Shown here in pieces: positions 39,701 to 46,649 of a stretch of 64,000 nucleotides of DNA. Each line of letters begins with the position of its first letter. The first letter of the stretch is position 1. Under the pieces are notes generated by a model. The model saw nothing but the letters and a program-made list of their open reading frames with translations. It made no database searches and was not told where the DNA came from. The DNA is from Takifugu bimaculatus (lineage: Eukaryota > Chordata > Actinopteri > Tetraodontiformes > Tetraodontidae), in contig CP034989.1 of assembly GCA_004026145.2 (NCBI GenBank), positions 4,965,749 through 5,029,748 on the forward strand, read 5' to 3'. The translations under genes were made by a program, and so were the position numbers.

Positions 39701-39706
39701 GCGTAG
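10085..39706 (+). CDS. sbf1: SBF1 / MTMR5 (SET-binding factor 1), coding exons 2-41; first coding exon not in view
   Basis: Large DENN-domain protein and catalytically dead myotubularin. Family knowledge: it acts at membranes as a Rab exchange factor candidate and binds the active phosphatase MTMR2. Forty exons join in phase (5654 nt), giving about 1883 residues plus the missing start. The human protein is about 1870-1890 residues, so little is lost. The first visible exon begins two bases into a codon, just before [19 protein letters not shown], which follows the short N-terminal exon in the human protein. No matching ATG exon is visible in positions 1-10084, so exon 1 probably lies upstream of the window. 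All introns read as GT-AG. Stop is TAG at 39704-39706. Paralogue SBF2 is less likely: the downstream neighbour is ppp6r2, as for mammalian SBF1, and the sequence matches SBF1 throughout. Exon coordinates are in the block entries. Confidence 0.96.
11009..12540. other. sbf1 intron 3
   Basis: AT-rich, without coding or repeat signals that I can name. The acceptor is CTACAG before the [10 protein letters not shown] exon. Confidence 0.7.
12918..23582 (+). CDS. sbf1: sbf1 exons 5-10: end of uDENN and cDENN domain
   Basis: Exon 5 is 12918-13028 ([27 protein letters not shown]). Exon 6 is 20156-20261 ([16 protein letters not shown]). Exon 7 is 20785-20917 ([20 protein letters not shown]). Exon 8 is 21034-21142 ([20 protein letters not shown]). 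Exon 9 is 21325-21438 ([20 protein letters not shown]). Exon 10 is 23508-23582 ([16 protein letters not shown]). The core cDENN motifs ALTEHKILF and PFIIGVNS are intact. Exons 5 and 6 are separated by a 7.1 kb intron carrying a LINE and a Tigger-like MITE. Intron 9 (2.1 kb) carries two older repeat scraps. Confidence 0.95.
13029..16080. other. sbf1 intron 5, proximal part
   Basis: No exon found. A triplicated CACAACTGATCAA-like motif lies at about 15730-15772. An exon-like stretch at about 13939-14014 was considered and rejected. Confidence 0.6.
16085..18670 (+). pseudogene. Rex6/R4-like non-LTR retrotransposon (LINE), internally deleted and frameshifted
   Basis: Encodes pieces of a single-ORF reverse transcriptase. 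N-terminal parts lie at 16119-16853. Positions 16863-17096 hold [18 protein letters not shown] and [12 protein letters not shown]. Positions 17118-18131 hold [12 protein letters not shown] (YMDD catalytic box), [17 protein letters not shown] and the CRLC zinc-knuckle start. Later frames give [20 protein letters not shown], then the restriction-like endonuclease ([32 protein letters not shown], 18173-18610), ending LRLPGLW. This order (RT, CCHC, REL-type endonuclease) marks the R2/R4 group; the Rex6 assignment is by resemblance. The RT segment between GIIVAKI and SGYGYHF is missing, and frameshifts lie near 18060 and 18200. It ends beside a (TG)n tract. It lies in sense in sbf1 intron 5. Confidence 0.85.
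18673..18709. repeat. (TG)n microsatellite at the LINE 3' end
   Basis: TG repeats with one interruption, directly downstream of the LINE tail. Confidence 0.95.
19511..20012 (-). mobile_element. Tigger/pogo-like MITE, copy 2
   Basis: Starts CAGTGGGACCTCTACTTACG and ends GACGTCCCACTG, with TA on each side. It matches copy 1 along its length with a larger central deletion (502 bp). It ends only 143 bases before sbf1 exon 6. Confidence 0.85.
22100..22425. repeat. degenerate teleost interspersed repeat
   Basis: Contains GGTGGCACCCGGTGTGGTCT, GTTGCCTTTCTATCATCTCA and TTCTCTGTAAACCCTAGA, strings I recognise from a very widespread teleost repeat. Class uncertain. In sbf1 intron 9. Confidence 0.5.
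22430..22985 (+). pseudogene. second, older fragment of the Rex6/R4-like LINE
   Basis: Matches the LINE at 16085-18670 in order: AACACCTATGCCCTGCCAGT (compare 17524-17543), then GCATGGAGGGTTCCACCCCA, AGAAGCACTGATCATGGCAG, CTACAGGACCATCAGTACCA and the endonuclease region (AGACAAACAGATGATGGTGA). It is full of stops and small deletions, so it is older than the first copy. Same strand. Confidence 0.75.
23812..25743 (+). CDS. sbf1: sbf1 exons 11-14: dDENN region
   Basis: Exon 11 is 23812-23925 ([31 protein letters not shown]). Exon 12 is 23989-24117 ([32 protein letters not shown]). Exon 13 is 24293-24391 ([13 protein letters not shown]). Exon 14 is 25536-25743 ([19 protein letters not shown], ending PSGPPL plus one base). 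Together they make the downstream DENN module. Intron 13 contains a complete-ended pogo-type element in the opposite orientation; the exons are unaffected. Confidence 0.95.
24511..25473 (-). mobile_element. pogo-type DNA transposon with Brinker-like/CENP-B-like transposase remnants
   Basis: The ends are inverted (CCGTAATTTCTGGACTA and TAGTCCAGAAATTACGG) and flanked by TA. The - strand encodes [20 protein letters not shown] followed by [12 protein letters not shown] (about 25210-25330), the Brinker-type helix-turn-helix seen in some pogo-like transposases. After a short break come [20 protein letters not shown] and [20 protein letters not shown] (about 24980-25200), the CENP-B-like second helix-turn-helix. 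The DDE catalytic part is absent. It lies antisense in sbf1 intron 13 and is 963 bp long. The family name is by resemblance. Confidence 0.75.
25917..29150 (+). CDS. sbf1: sbf1 exons 15-21: SBF2 domain and linker
   Basis: Exon 15 is 25917-26029 ([20 protein letters not shown]). Exon 16 is 26125-26274 ([20 protein letters not shown]). Exon 17 is 26761-26829 ([20 protein letters not shown]). Exon 18 is 26972-27133 ([20 protein letters not shown]). Exon 19 is 27280-27545 ([20 protein letters not shown]). Exon 20 is 28848-29008 ([16 protein letters not shown]). Exon 21 is 29077-29150 ([20 protein letters not shown]). This is the helical SBF2 domain typical of SBF1/SBF2, followed by the conserved linker before GRAM. 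Intron 19 (27546-28847) holds a dispersed repeat described separately. Confidence 0.95.
27764..28670. repeat. unnamed dispersed repeat, copy A
   Basis: Shares ordered blocks with 48914-49582: TTTTATCTGTCTCA, TTTCACTGCACCGACAT, and near the end ATATTGCTCCCTCAC, TTTATTTAAAC and CCTGATCGTGTAAAG. Also contains CTATTTAGTAGTGAATAGG, a string common in teleost DNA elements. No coding capacity. In sbf1 intron 19. Confidence 0.55.
29468..29951. mobile_element. hAT (Charlie-like) non-autonomous element
   Basis: Starts CAGGGGTGGGCAAACATTTT and ends GTAGTTTGCCCATGCCTG, near-inverted ends typical of Charlie-type hATs. It is flanked by a perfect 8-bp duplication CTGTAGAC (29460-29467 and 29952-29959). 484 bp, no transposase. 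In sbf1 intron 21. Confidence 0.85.
30598..32178 (+). CDS. sbf1: sbf1 exons 22-25: GRAM domain
   Basis: Exon 22 is 30598-30790 ([40 protein letters not shown]). Exon 23 is 30874-31001 ([20 protein letters not shown]). Exon 24 is 31239-31414 ([20 protein letters not shown]). Exon 25 is 32042-32178 ([20 protein letters not shown]). The GRAM fold is a PH-like lipid/protein-binding module found before the phosphatase domain of most myotubularins. Splice phases (1, 0, 2, 1) all match. Confidence 0.95.
32399..38410 (+). CDS. sbf1: sbf1 exons 26-37: myotubularin pseudophosphatase domain and coiled coil
   Basis: Exons: 26, 32399-32606; 27, 32703-32899; 28, 33063-33200; 29, 33718-33813; 30, 33924-33998; 31, 34475-34647; 32, 34963-35139; 33, 35547-35648; 34, 35734-35919; 35, 36336-36462; 36, 36543-36673; 37, 38066-38410. 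Exon 33 carries [14 protein letters not shown] where active myotubularins have HCSDGWDRT. The catalytic Cys is Leu and the catalytic Arg is Val, so this is a pseudophosphatase, as known for SBF1. Exon 37 ends with a heptad-like stretch ([20 protein letters not shown]), the coiled coil used in myotubularin pairing. Exons 29 and 30 are symmetric (96 and 75 nt, phase 1 on both sides) and could be skipped without a frameshift. Confidence 0.95.
32671..32692 (+). repeat. (TG)11 tract beside the sbf1 exon 27 acceptor
   Basis: The TG run ends about 10 bases before the splice acceptor at 32702 (TGCGTGCCTCAG), taking the place of a normal polypyrimidine tract. Confidence 0.95.
33201..33717. other. sbf1 intron 28
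   Basis: AT-rich, no repeat or coding signal seen. Ends in a long T tract before exon 29. Confidence 0.7.
36756..37207. mobile_element. TA-flanked MITE with CCGTAT ends
   Basis: Begins CCGTATCGGCCCGAATAAAA and ends ATATCCGGGCCAATACGG, inverted ends flanked by TA. Internally GGGGTCGTCTTACA is mirrored by GGGGTCGTCTTATA. A 30-bp unit (ACGAAGAAGAAAAATAAAAA followed by TAGCGGTAGC) is repeated in tandem near 36931-36988. No transposase domain. In sbf1 intron 36. Confidence 0.75.
37880..38040. repeat. teleost interspersed repeat fragment
   Basis: Contains ACTTTATCCCTTTCGGGGTC and GGTACCTTGCTCAAGGGTAC, recognised as common teleost repeat strings; family not named. It ends 25 bases before sbf1 exon 37. 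Confidence 0.45.
38496..39706 (+). CDS. sbf1: sbf1 exons 38-41: C-terminal linker and PH domain
   Basis: Exon 38 is 38496-38701 (Ser-rich linker, [17 protein letters not shown]). Exon 39 is 38785-38872 ([20 protein letters not shown]). Exon 40 is 38951-39082 ([20 protein letters not shown]). Exon 41 is 39608-39706 ([20 protein letters not shown], then SCLSDA and a TAG stop). This is the PH domain that ends SBF1. The Trp of the C-terminal helix is present (LWMDNI). The human RWFVLD strand reads RLFVLD here, a Trp-to-Leu change. Confidence 0.95.
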
Positions 39707-41855
39707 AATCCAAACCGTGACTGAATGAACAGAGGACACGTCTGCTGTCCCAGGAGAAAGGAAAGGGGCCTTTCAGCAATGAACGCTCTGTTCATTTCAA
39801 CAGTGTTAAACTAATAACCTTTTGTCAAAATATTTCAGTGTTTTTGTAAGAAAAAAATAAGAAAAAGGCCAAAAAAAAAAAGCACCAGGAGAACCACTCG
39901 CTCTTGTCTGATGAGCTACAGCAGGTCGCCGCCCCACCCTCACCACTCTAACCGTGCGCTAGATGTGTGCAAGAAAGCATGCATATTACAGAAATGTGTC
40001 CTGCAGCTCCAGCATGAAAAGTGTTCCAGACCTCCACCTGCAGCGTCCAAGTGGCGCGCGCTTCCTGTTAACCACACCCCCTTTAACTGTCAACAGGGAG
40101 GAATGAAGGAGGGGCGACAGTCGACACATCCGATGGACCAAAGTAGCGGACACACACTTGCTCATCACAGCTTACTCTTCATTACAAACCGCAATGATAA
40201 CGGAGGGAAAAGATCCCGGCTCGTGAGGGATGTCCCTCATCTCCGATTCTTCTCAAATTTGCTCCATTAAGGCTCAACGAAATACTGTGACGGACTGAAA
40301 GCAAGCGCAGATCAAGCACGTTGGCTAACTTTCACCGAGAGTGTTTACAAAGTCGATTAGCCCTTCACCCCTTTACTTGGGTTTTTATGAAGCAGTCACT
40401 CCACGATCAACATTCCAATTTTTAAGGGAAGCCAAAGGAAGCAGGAGGGATTTGTTTAAGAGCATTCTCTTGGAGTCCAAGGAGATTCCGAGAAGGGAGA
40501 GAAACGATCGTATGCATTGGAGGAACGGTAGTTTTACAGATGTTTGACACACCTGGATGTCAGTTAAAGGAAAATTCCGCTGCTTTTCACTATTTTAACA
40601 TCTAAGAGCCATAAATCGCTGAATACAGGTAATAGAAAACATTTCTTTCTGACTAGAAGGAAACATCAGTTGTACTCATAGCACTCATTCAACAGGAGCA
40701 AGTTTCTTTTTTGCTAATTGCTTCTTGACAATGAGATGAGACGGCGTCTCAGAGCACACTTTTCTTTTAACTCCATCCAGCGGCTACGTCTGTGTCAACC
40801 ATCGAGCCACTTCTTTTTAATAAATGTAAATGTAAACCACCCCCCTACCACCATCACCGCCTCCCAATACACACATGCACGCATCACTCTGACACAAACC
40901 CTTATGTAATATGTTCTACTGCTGTCTTTGTCAAACATTAATTTTGAAATTGTAGATTCTATTGTGTCCAATAACTACTTGTATATACTCCAGATTTGTA
41001 TGTATCGTTTATGTTAGTAATTTATTTAACTTCTCAATAAGAAAGTTCCTCAAACACCTCTTTTTAAATTAGGAATCCAATGTGCCATTTGTTAATTTCT
41101 GTATTAATTTGACTAATGCTTAATTCTTTTTTTTTTTTTTTGATAAAGTACAAGTAAACCCTCAATGTTGTCTTTTTCCTCGTCTTTTTTTTAAAAAACA
41201 AATTAAATACCAACCACTACTGCGTGGAAGAGCCTCGGTGCCGATATTTAAAGGCGGATCAAATTTTACCACGTTCTGGATGAAGATTACAGTCACAACA
41301 ATCAACTTTAAACACTCACGGTCTCCTTGGTGCCGTGTCCCGTCGTCTGCCTAAATGTTACGAGCCCAGTGTTCGTAATGAAGCTGCATATGTACTAATT
41401 TAACATACTAACATGAACATATACATTTAAAATAGCATTTTTTGGTGTCATGTATGTTTTTGAGAGCCAGGCTCAATATTTTGATTCCATTAGGCAGCAG
41501 GTTGATACACCCTACTGAAAAACAAATATAGACATTAAAATTGCGTATGATGTTTTTAGTAATTATTTAAAAAAATAAATCTGTCATTAAGTAGGTGGTG
41601 AGTAAAATAATGAGGCAACAGTGAGAACACTACCGACGCTGTGTTGTGACTGCAGTCAACATCCAGTCAGCTTGTTTTATTAGGATTTCTGTGGCTACTT
41701 TTCAGACATAAAGGCTAACATATTTTATGAATCTTTTTTACTGTATTTTGTTTATTTTGGTTTTTTTCTAGGACCGTGTCTCTGAGCCCAGTTGTTTTCA
41801 ATCATGTCAATTTAGTTTTGAAGAGTCCAAATAAAAATTGTGGGTTTAAGTCTTT
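39707..41855 (+). other. sbf1: probable sbf1 3' UTR
   Basis: There is no coding signal after the TAG. AATAAA occurs at 41830-41835, the best-placed polyadenylation signal, so the UTR is about 2.1 kb. The exact cleavage site cannot be read from genomic sequence, and earlier weak signals could also be used. Confidence 0.45.
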
Positions 41856-42223
41856 GTGTGTTATGTTAACATTTCCAACACACAGTTGGATGACATTTAA
41901 CATATGTGGAGGAAAACTGCCTATCAATTAGCATCCAAAATGCTAATGCTATTGCTGTGGCTTCTGGTTCATTTTGCTTGCAGTGAGCATGGAACAGACG
42001 TGCGTTCAGTTCTGCTAACCTGTTGAATCTTTGTCACCTCAAATTACTCATTATGTAAATGAATACATAGCAAATTTATCTTTACAGTTAATTACAAAAC
42101 TTCTTTCCATTCCCAGAATAGACCTTTCCATGACAACTCTACTCTCACTGATATTTTTAATATCATTTAGTTGTATATTCATGCTATAATTATGAATCTC
42201 GTTTATTCTCGTCATTTCACACT

Positions 42224-42293
<70 letters not shown>

Positions 42294-43204
42294 TCTTCCA
42301 GGACTCAACTTGAATTTCTAAGCACATCACATCACCATCATGAAGACAAACCTGGTTCTTTGCAGCATTGGAGAGACAACATGGGAACATTTTTCATATT
42401 AATGTGGCCAACCAGACACTTTTAATTTCTTTTTTTTTTTTTAAACAATGATCATACAACCTGAACGCTGTCAAATATTTCATGGACGCAAAACAGGCCT
42501 GGAGCTCTGCAGAATTTAGATCTGCCCTGTTTACAACCGTGCTGCTCAGAAAGGAGGAATAAAATGAAACACTTTAAAAAAAAAAAAAAAGTAAAGAAAG
42601 CATCATTCCAGATGCTCTTGCCCTCAGAGGAAGTGCTTATCGGACAGAAAAATGCAGATATCATTTGTGATTAGGTAGATAACGTTTGGTTGATTTAGGA
42701 GGAATAGCAATAACAAAGTTAAAGGTCATCACAATCAGAAGGTAGCTCACTAGCTAGGTCAACAGAGAACCAATTATACATGCACTAGAAATGAAGAAAG
42801 AAAAATTCAAACTAATTTCGACACAAATTCATATCCAGATTTGTTTGCCCAAGTCAATAGAACACAACTGTCTTTAGATTGAAAATCAAAAGATATATGC
42901 TGAATTTCATTTTAAATAAAATGGCTACTTGACATTATTGCACATGAGCAAAAGACGGTAATACTATTAGAGCTCTTTTCCGACGACCTCCCGACACTTT
43001 AAAACATTCATGGCAATGTGTGGCAACCCGAGATGTAATTGAAGGGGGGGGAGGGAAAAAAAAGCATAAACGATGGATGACAAATATGCATGAGAAAAGA
43101 TGAGAGCGCTAGCAGAGATGAGGGGTGGGCATGTTGTGCTAAAATGTACAGTAAGTGGCTGCATAAGTGCTTTTTCTTAAGCTTGAAGAAGAAGAGGAAG
43201 GGTA
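41856..43204. other. intergenic gap between convergent sbf1 and ppp6r2
   Basis: Apart from the CA repeat, I see no gene or recognisable element. Some of it may be extended 3' UTR of either gene. Confidence 0.6.
42226..42290. repeat. (CA)n microsatellite
   Basis: About 32 CA units between the facing 3' ends of sbf1 and ppp6r2. Confidence 0.98.
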
Positions 43205-43651
43205 TTTATTGTAAAGGCAGCCTGTAAAAATCTGCCTGTGCTATCCATTCTGCAATGTGATGTCTAATCCCAAATAACAGGATTCCAACAGCTTTGAACA
43301 AGTAGAGAGAAATCTTTCAGTTTTAGGACATAAAAAAATAATGATGGTGTTGCCTCTCAGATTCGGTTGTTGCTACATTAAAACTGCACAAATGTGCAAC
43401 ATTGGGTGGGGGTGGGGGGGGACGCTTTGAAGATGATTCCTCTACACCGCGTTCAGTCTGTTGGATTTCTTGAGTTTGCTTTTTCCCATTTCCTGCCGCT
43501 TCAGTTCTGTTGTTGATTGGCATTGTCCGGGTCCAATAACACGGCAGAATGCTTCTATAAAAACAGTGGAGCTGCAGTGAGGTTCTTTAAGAATCACTCT
43601 CGAGGACGCAGGACGTCTGCAGAGCTGAAACCAGGCGGGTTCGACTGGCTC
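43205..43651 (-). other. ppp6r2: probable ppp6r2 3' UTR
   Basis: Follows the TGA stop at 43654-43652 on the - strand. The nearest AATAAA on that strand is at 43210-43205, giving a UTR of about 450 bases. Longer forms cannot be excluded. Confidence 0.4.
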
Positions 43652-46649
43652 TCACACCGGCCCGTTCACTGACACCTCCTGTGCTGCTGCGGGTTCTTCT
43701 CTGTCAGAACAAAAAAGCAAAATAACAGCAGCTAAAACAGCATCTGCAAAAGCTTCTCAGGTCAGACAAAAAGGCTCCGAATGAGGTTACTTTCGAAGCG
43801 CCTTCGCATCAACCTGGTCGAATGTGATGAAGACAGAGGGGTGAAACGGGTCCTTTTTCCAGGGAGAAACAATCAAACCAGCGACAGTAGTTCCTTACTT
43901 GTTGACGGTCTTTGAGGCTGTGGGGGAATCTCCGGTGGATGACTCCCGCTGCTCTGGAACGTTGGGAGGATCTGACAGCAGGAGCTTTTCCAGAGAGACC
44001 GGACTCTCCTCGCTGCACACACAACACAGTCAATGGATAAAGCAGTAAAAAAAAAGAGTCGGGAGAGCTCGGAATAAAGGGAGCGTCGTCACATTCGTAA
44101 GAAATGTAAGAAAGAAAACCGAGTCTGTCATTAAACTCAACCTGGTAGTTAGGGGTCAAATATAGCTGCTTCGCCCGCGCTTCTGCAGCTTTTACGCGCT
44201 TCTGCAGCTCCGACTGCTCCGCAGAAGTCGGGAAAATAATGGACTCGCCTTTTGAGGTGATCTGGCTTGTTCCCAGGCACGCAAGTTGAAATGGGATCGG
44301 GAGGACCGCTTGTGGTTTTATCGTCTTCCTCGCTGTCGGAGCCGCCCGAGGAGCTGCTGTCGGAGGCCACCAGAGGGACGCTTCTCTTTGCGTCGGACGC
44401 CGCGTCTGTTGACGACATCACGCTCTTACAACAAAAAAGGCCGCCAGCATCTTTGAGCATCTTTGAGGCTTCCTCAACACTCACTGCTCTCGGCGTGGTT
44501 TTGATTGGCTTGTTTGCTTGGGCCGCTGCTGCCCGAGTCCACAGGAGAACTGCACCTGGGCCCGGTATCTGTACTGGAACAGGGAACAGTTGGCATATTT
44601 TAGGGCTGAAACAGCTCGATGGCTCCTGACGACAGATTAACATCTCCACTGTCCATCACAGTCCTTCCTGGGAACTTTACAGGGCCTAACTGAGTCCCCG
44701 CGCCACCATCGGGGGGCTTCAGAGGAGAGAAGAACATGTTCTACCAAGTTATCACCAGTATTTACAACAAATTGCTGCCTCTTACCTTTGAGATTTATGT
44801 GGTTTTCTAGCCTCTTACTCTTATTTTACTACCAAATATAGTGTTTTGACTGTGGTATTTTATTGAGGTAACACAAACAACACTTGTTTGTTGTTCGTTG
44901 CTTGTACAGTGGGACCTCTACTTACGAACGTCTCTACAGTGCGGAATTTTCAGGTTACGACACGTCTCAACGGGAAAATATTTCCTCTTGTTATGAAGGA
45001 AATTTCAGGATACGAAAGGCAAAAATACGCTACCGCTGCTAATCGCAGCTCGCGGAGTTTAGCCAACGCAAACATGCTTGTAGCATGCTCTGCCATTGGC
45101 TATCGCTTAGCATCGTCCTGTCATCCCATTGGCTAGGAGGGACGTCAATCTGTACAATGTTTGTGTGTATCCCAGCAGTCGTCTTCGTTTAACTTTTATT
45201 CGCTATGGACCCCAGGAAAGTGATGGAGAAAAGAGAAAAAGAAGAAAAGAAGAAGAGAGGTTTTTTGTCCATACAAACGAAGCAAGAAATAATAGAAAAG
45301 CATGAAAAAGGGATGTGTTTGGTTGATGTCGCCAAAGAATATGGCCGTTAACGGCGAATTTATTGTGAGTGTTCATACGTTTGTCCATTAGATGGCGGTG
45401 TTACCACAAATGTTAACATTCGTTGCTAGTAATGACGGCTAATGTGAGATTAGCCTGGAATAAAGTTCATTTTGTTCCTGGAGAAGCCTTGCACTGAATT
45501 CCTACGTTTATTGTGCGGTAATCTAATTGTAACATGTATTTGTTACATGTTTTGATGCATTTTTATGATTTATAAAAAAACATTATGTCCGAATTATTGG
45601 GGGCTTGTACGGATTAGGGCATTTACATGGAAAACGCGTCTCTACTTACGTAATTTTCAGGTTACGAAACAACTTCCGGAACCAATTAAATTCGTAAGTA
45701 GAGGTCCCGCTGTATTGTCCAATCAATACGATGATGGCAGAATTCGCCTGCCGCATAAAAGTTGCCTGGGAACTGTTGGGCCTCGTTATGGGTTTATGCT
45801 AGCAGCCGCTATTCCCTCGTCTGCTCGTAAAAATTGCAACTTTGCAGAGGGGGCACAGACCAAGGGAGCAGTAATTGGGTCGCCAAACTACCCCTACATC
45901 ATTTCCAGGCCTCAACTTTATCCGATGCAGGTCAGTGCCGCCCATATTTGCATCCTTCCGTGCTATTTTCCCCAGATATAGGGCCTCCTCGTCCACAGGA
46001 CAATCATATTCAACTCCCCGATATTCCGTATTGAACATCCATTGTGTTTTAACTAGGCTGATCGGATGGAGGAATATACAGAATTCGGCGGCCGACGGTG
46101 GTTCTTCTCACCCAGAGAAAGGCCCAAACTGAGTGAAATTGGCCCAGCCAGTTTCCTGCATCTGCGCGTCGCTCCCTGGAGCGACCCACCCTGCGAGGGT
46201 CTGGGACCCCGCGTTCTCTCTGCAATCCCTGAAGTTTGCTGTCCAGCCAGGCCCTGGAATCCAAACGATGATAACGTTTGACACCACATGCATTTGACCG
46301 GGTTTATTGACGGAGCAGCTTCTCTCTCTACCTGTATCCGACGCGTTTTGCCGATGGTCGTCATCTTCATCAGACTCAGCCCCCTGTTCCTGATCCCTCC
46401 TGCCGTTCTCCATGCTGCTCCTGGAGCTTCCTTCTGAAGTCTGAGTTACCCCAAACCTGCGTGTTGAAGAAATATCAAGCTACCGATCCCAACTTGAGCC
46501 GCACGCGCCTCTCTCTCCTACCTTGTTCGGGATTTCGATTGAGTTGCATAGTTCATCTCTTTCTCCTCCCAAATGTCCTCTTCTTCCTCAACATCATCAA
46601 ACTGTTGTATCCTCTCTTTACAGCAGGCTTCAAAGGCAGCGGCATTGGC
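43652..46649 (-). CDS. ppp6r2: ppp6r2 coding exons 16-22: C-terminal region
   Basis: Exons: 46649-46522 ([20 protein letters not shown]), 46456-46332 ([20 protein letters not shown]), 46253-46112 ([15 protein letters not shown]), 44573-44485 ([18 protein letters not shown]), 44405-44249 ([20 protein letters not shown]), 44012-43899 ([20 protein letters not shown]), 43700-43652 ([15 protein letters not shown], stop). Acidic and Ser-rich, probably disordered. The acceptor at 44405 (GTCAACAG) was chosen because it alone keeps phase; that 79-base intron is less certain. The intron after 44249 has a GC donor (AAAAG, then GCGAGT) and is needed for phase. Confidence 0.82.

Noticed and set aside
43900..44159. 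ppp6r2 ending at TAA 44149-44151 without further exons
   Set aside because: The GC donor and two more phase-matched exons give a conserved-looking C terminus (SVNGPV). Kept only as an alternative form.
44485..44573. Alternative reading frame through this ppp6r2 exon, open into the next exon
   Set aside because: The frame giving GPRCSSPVD matches human PPP6R2; the longer open frame does not.
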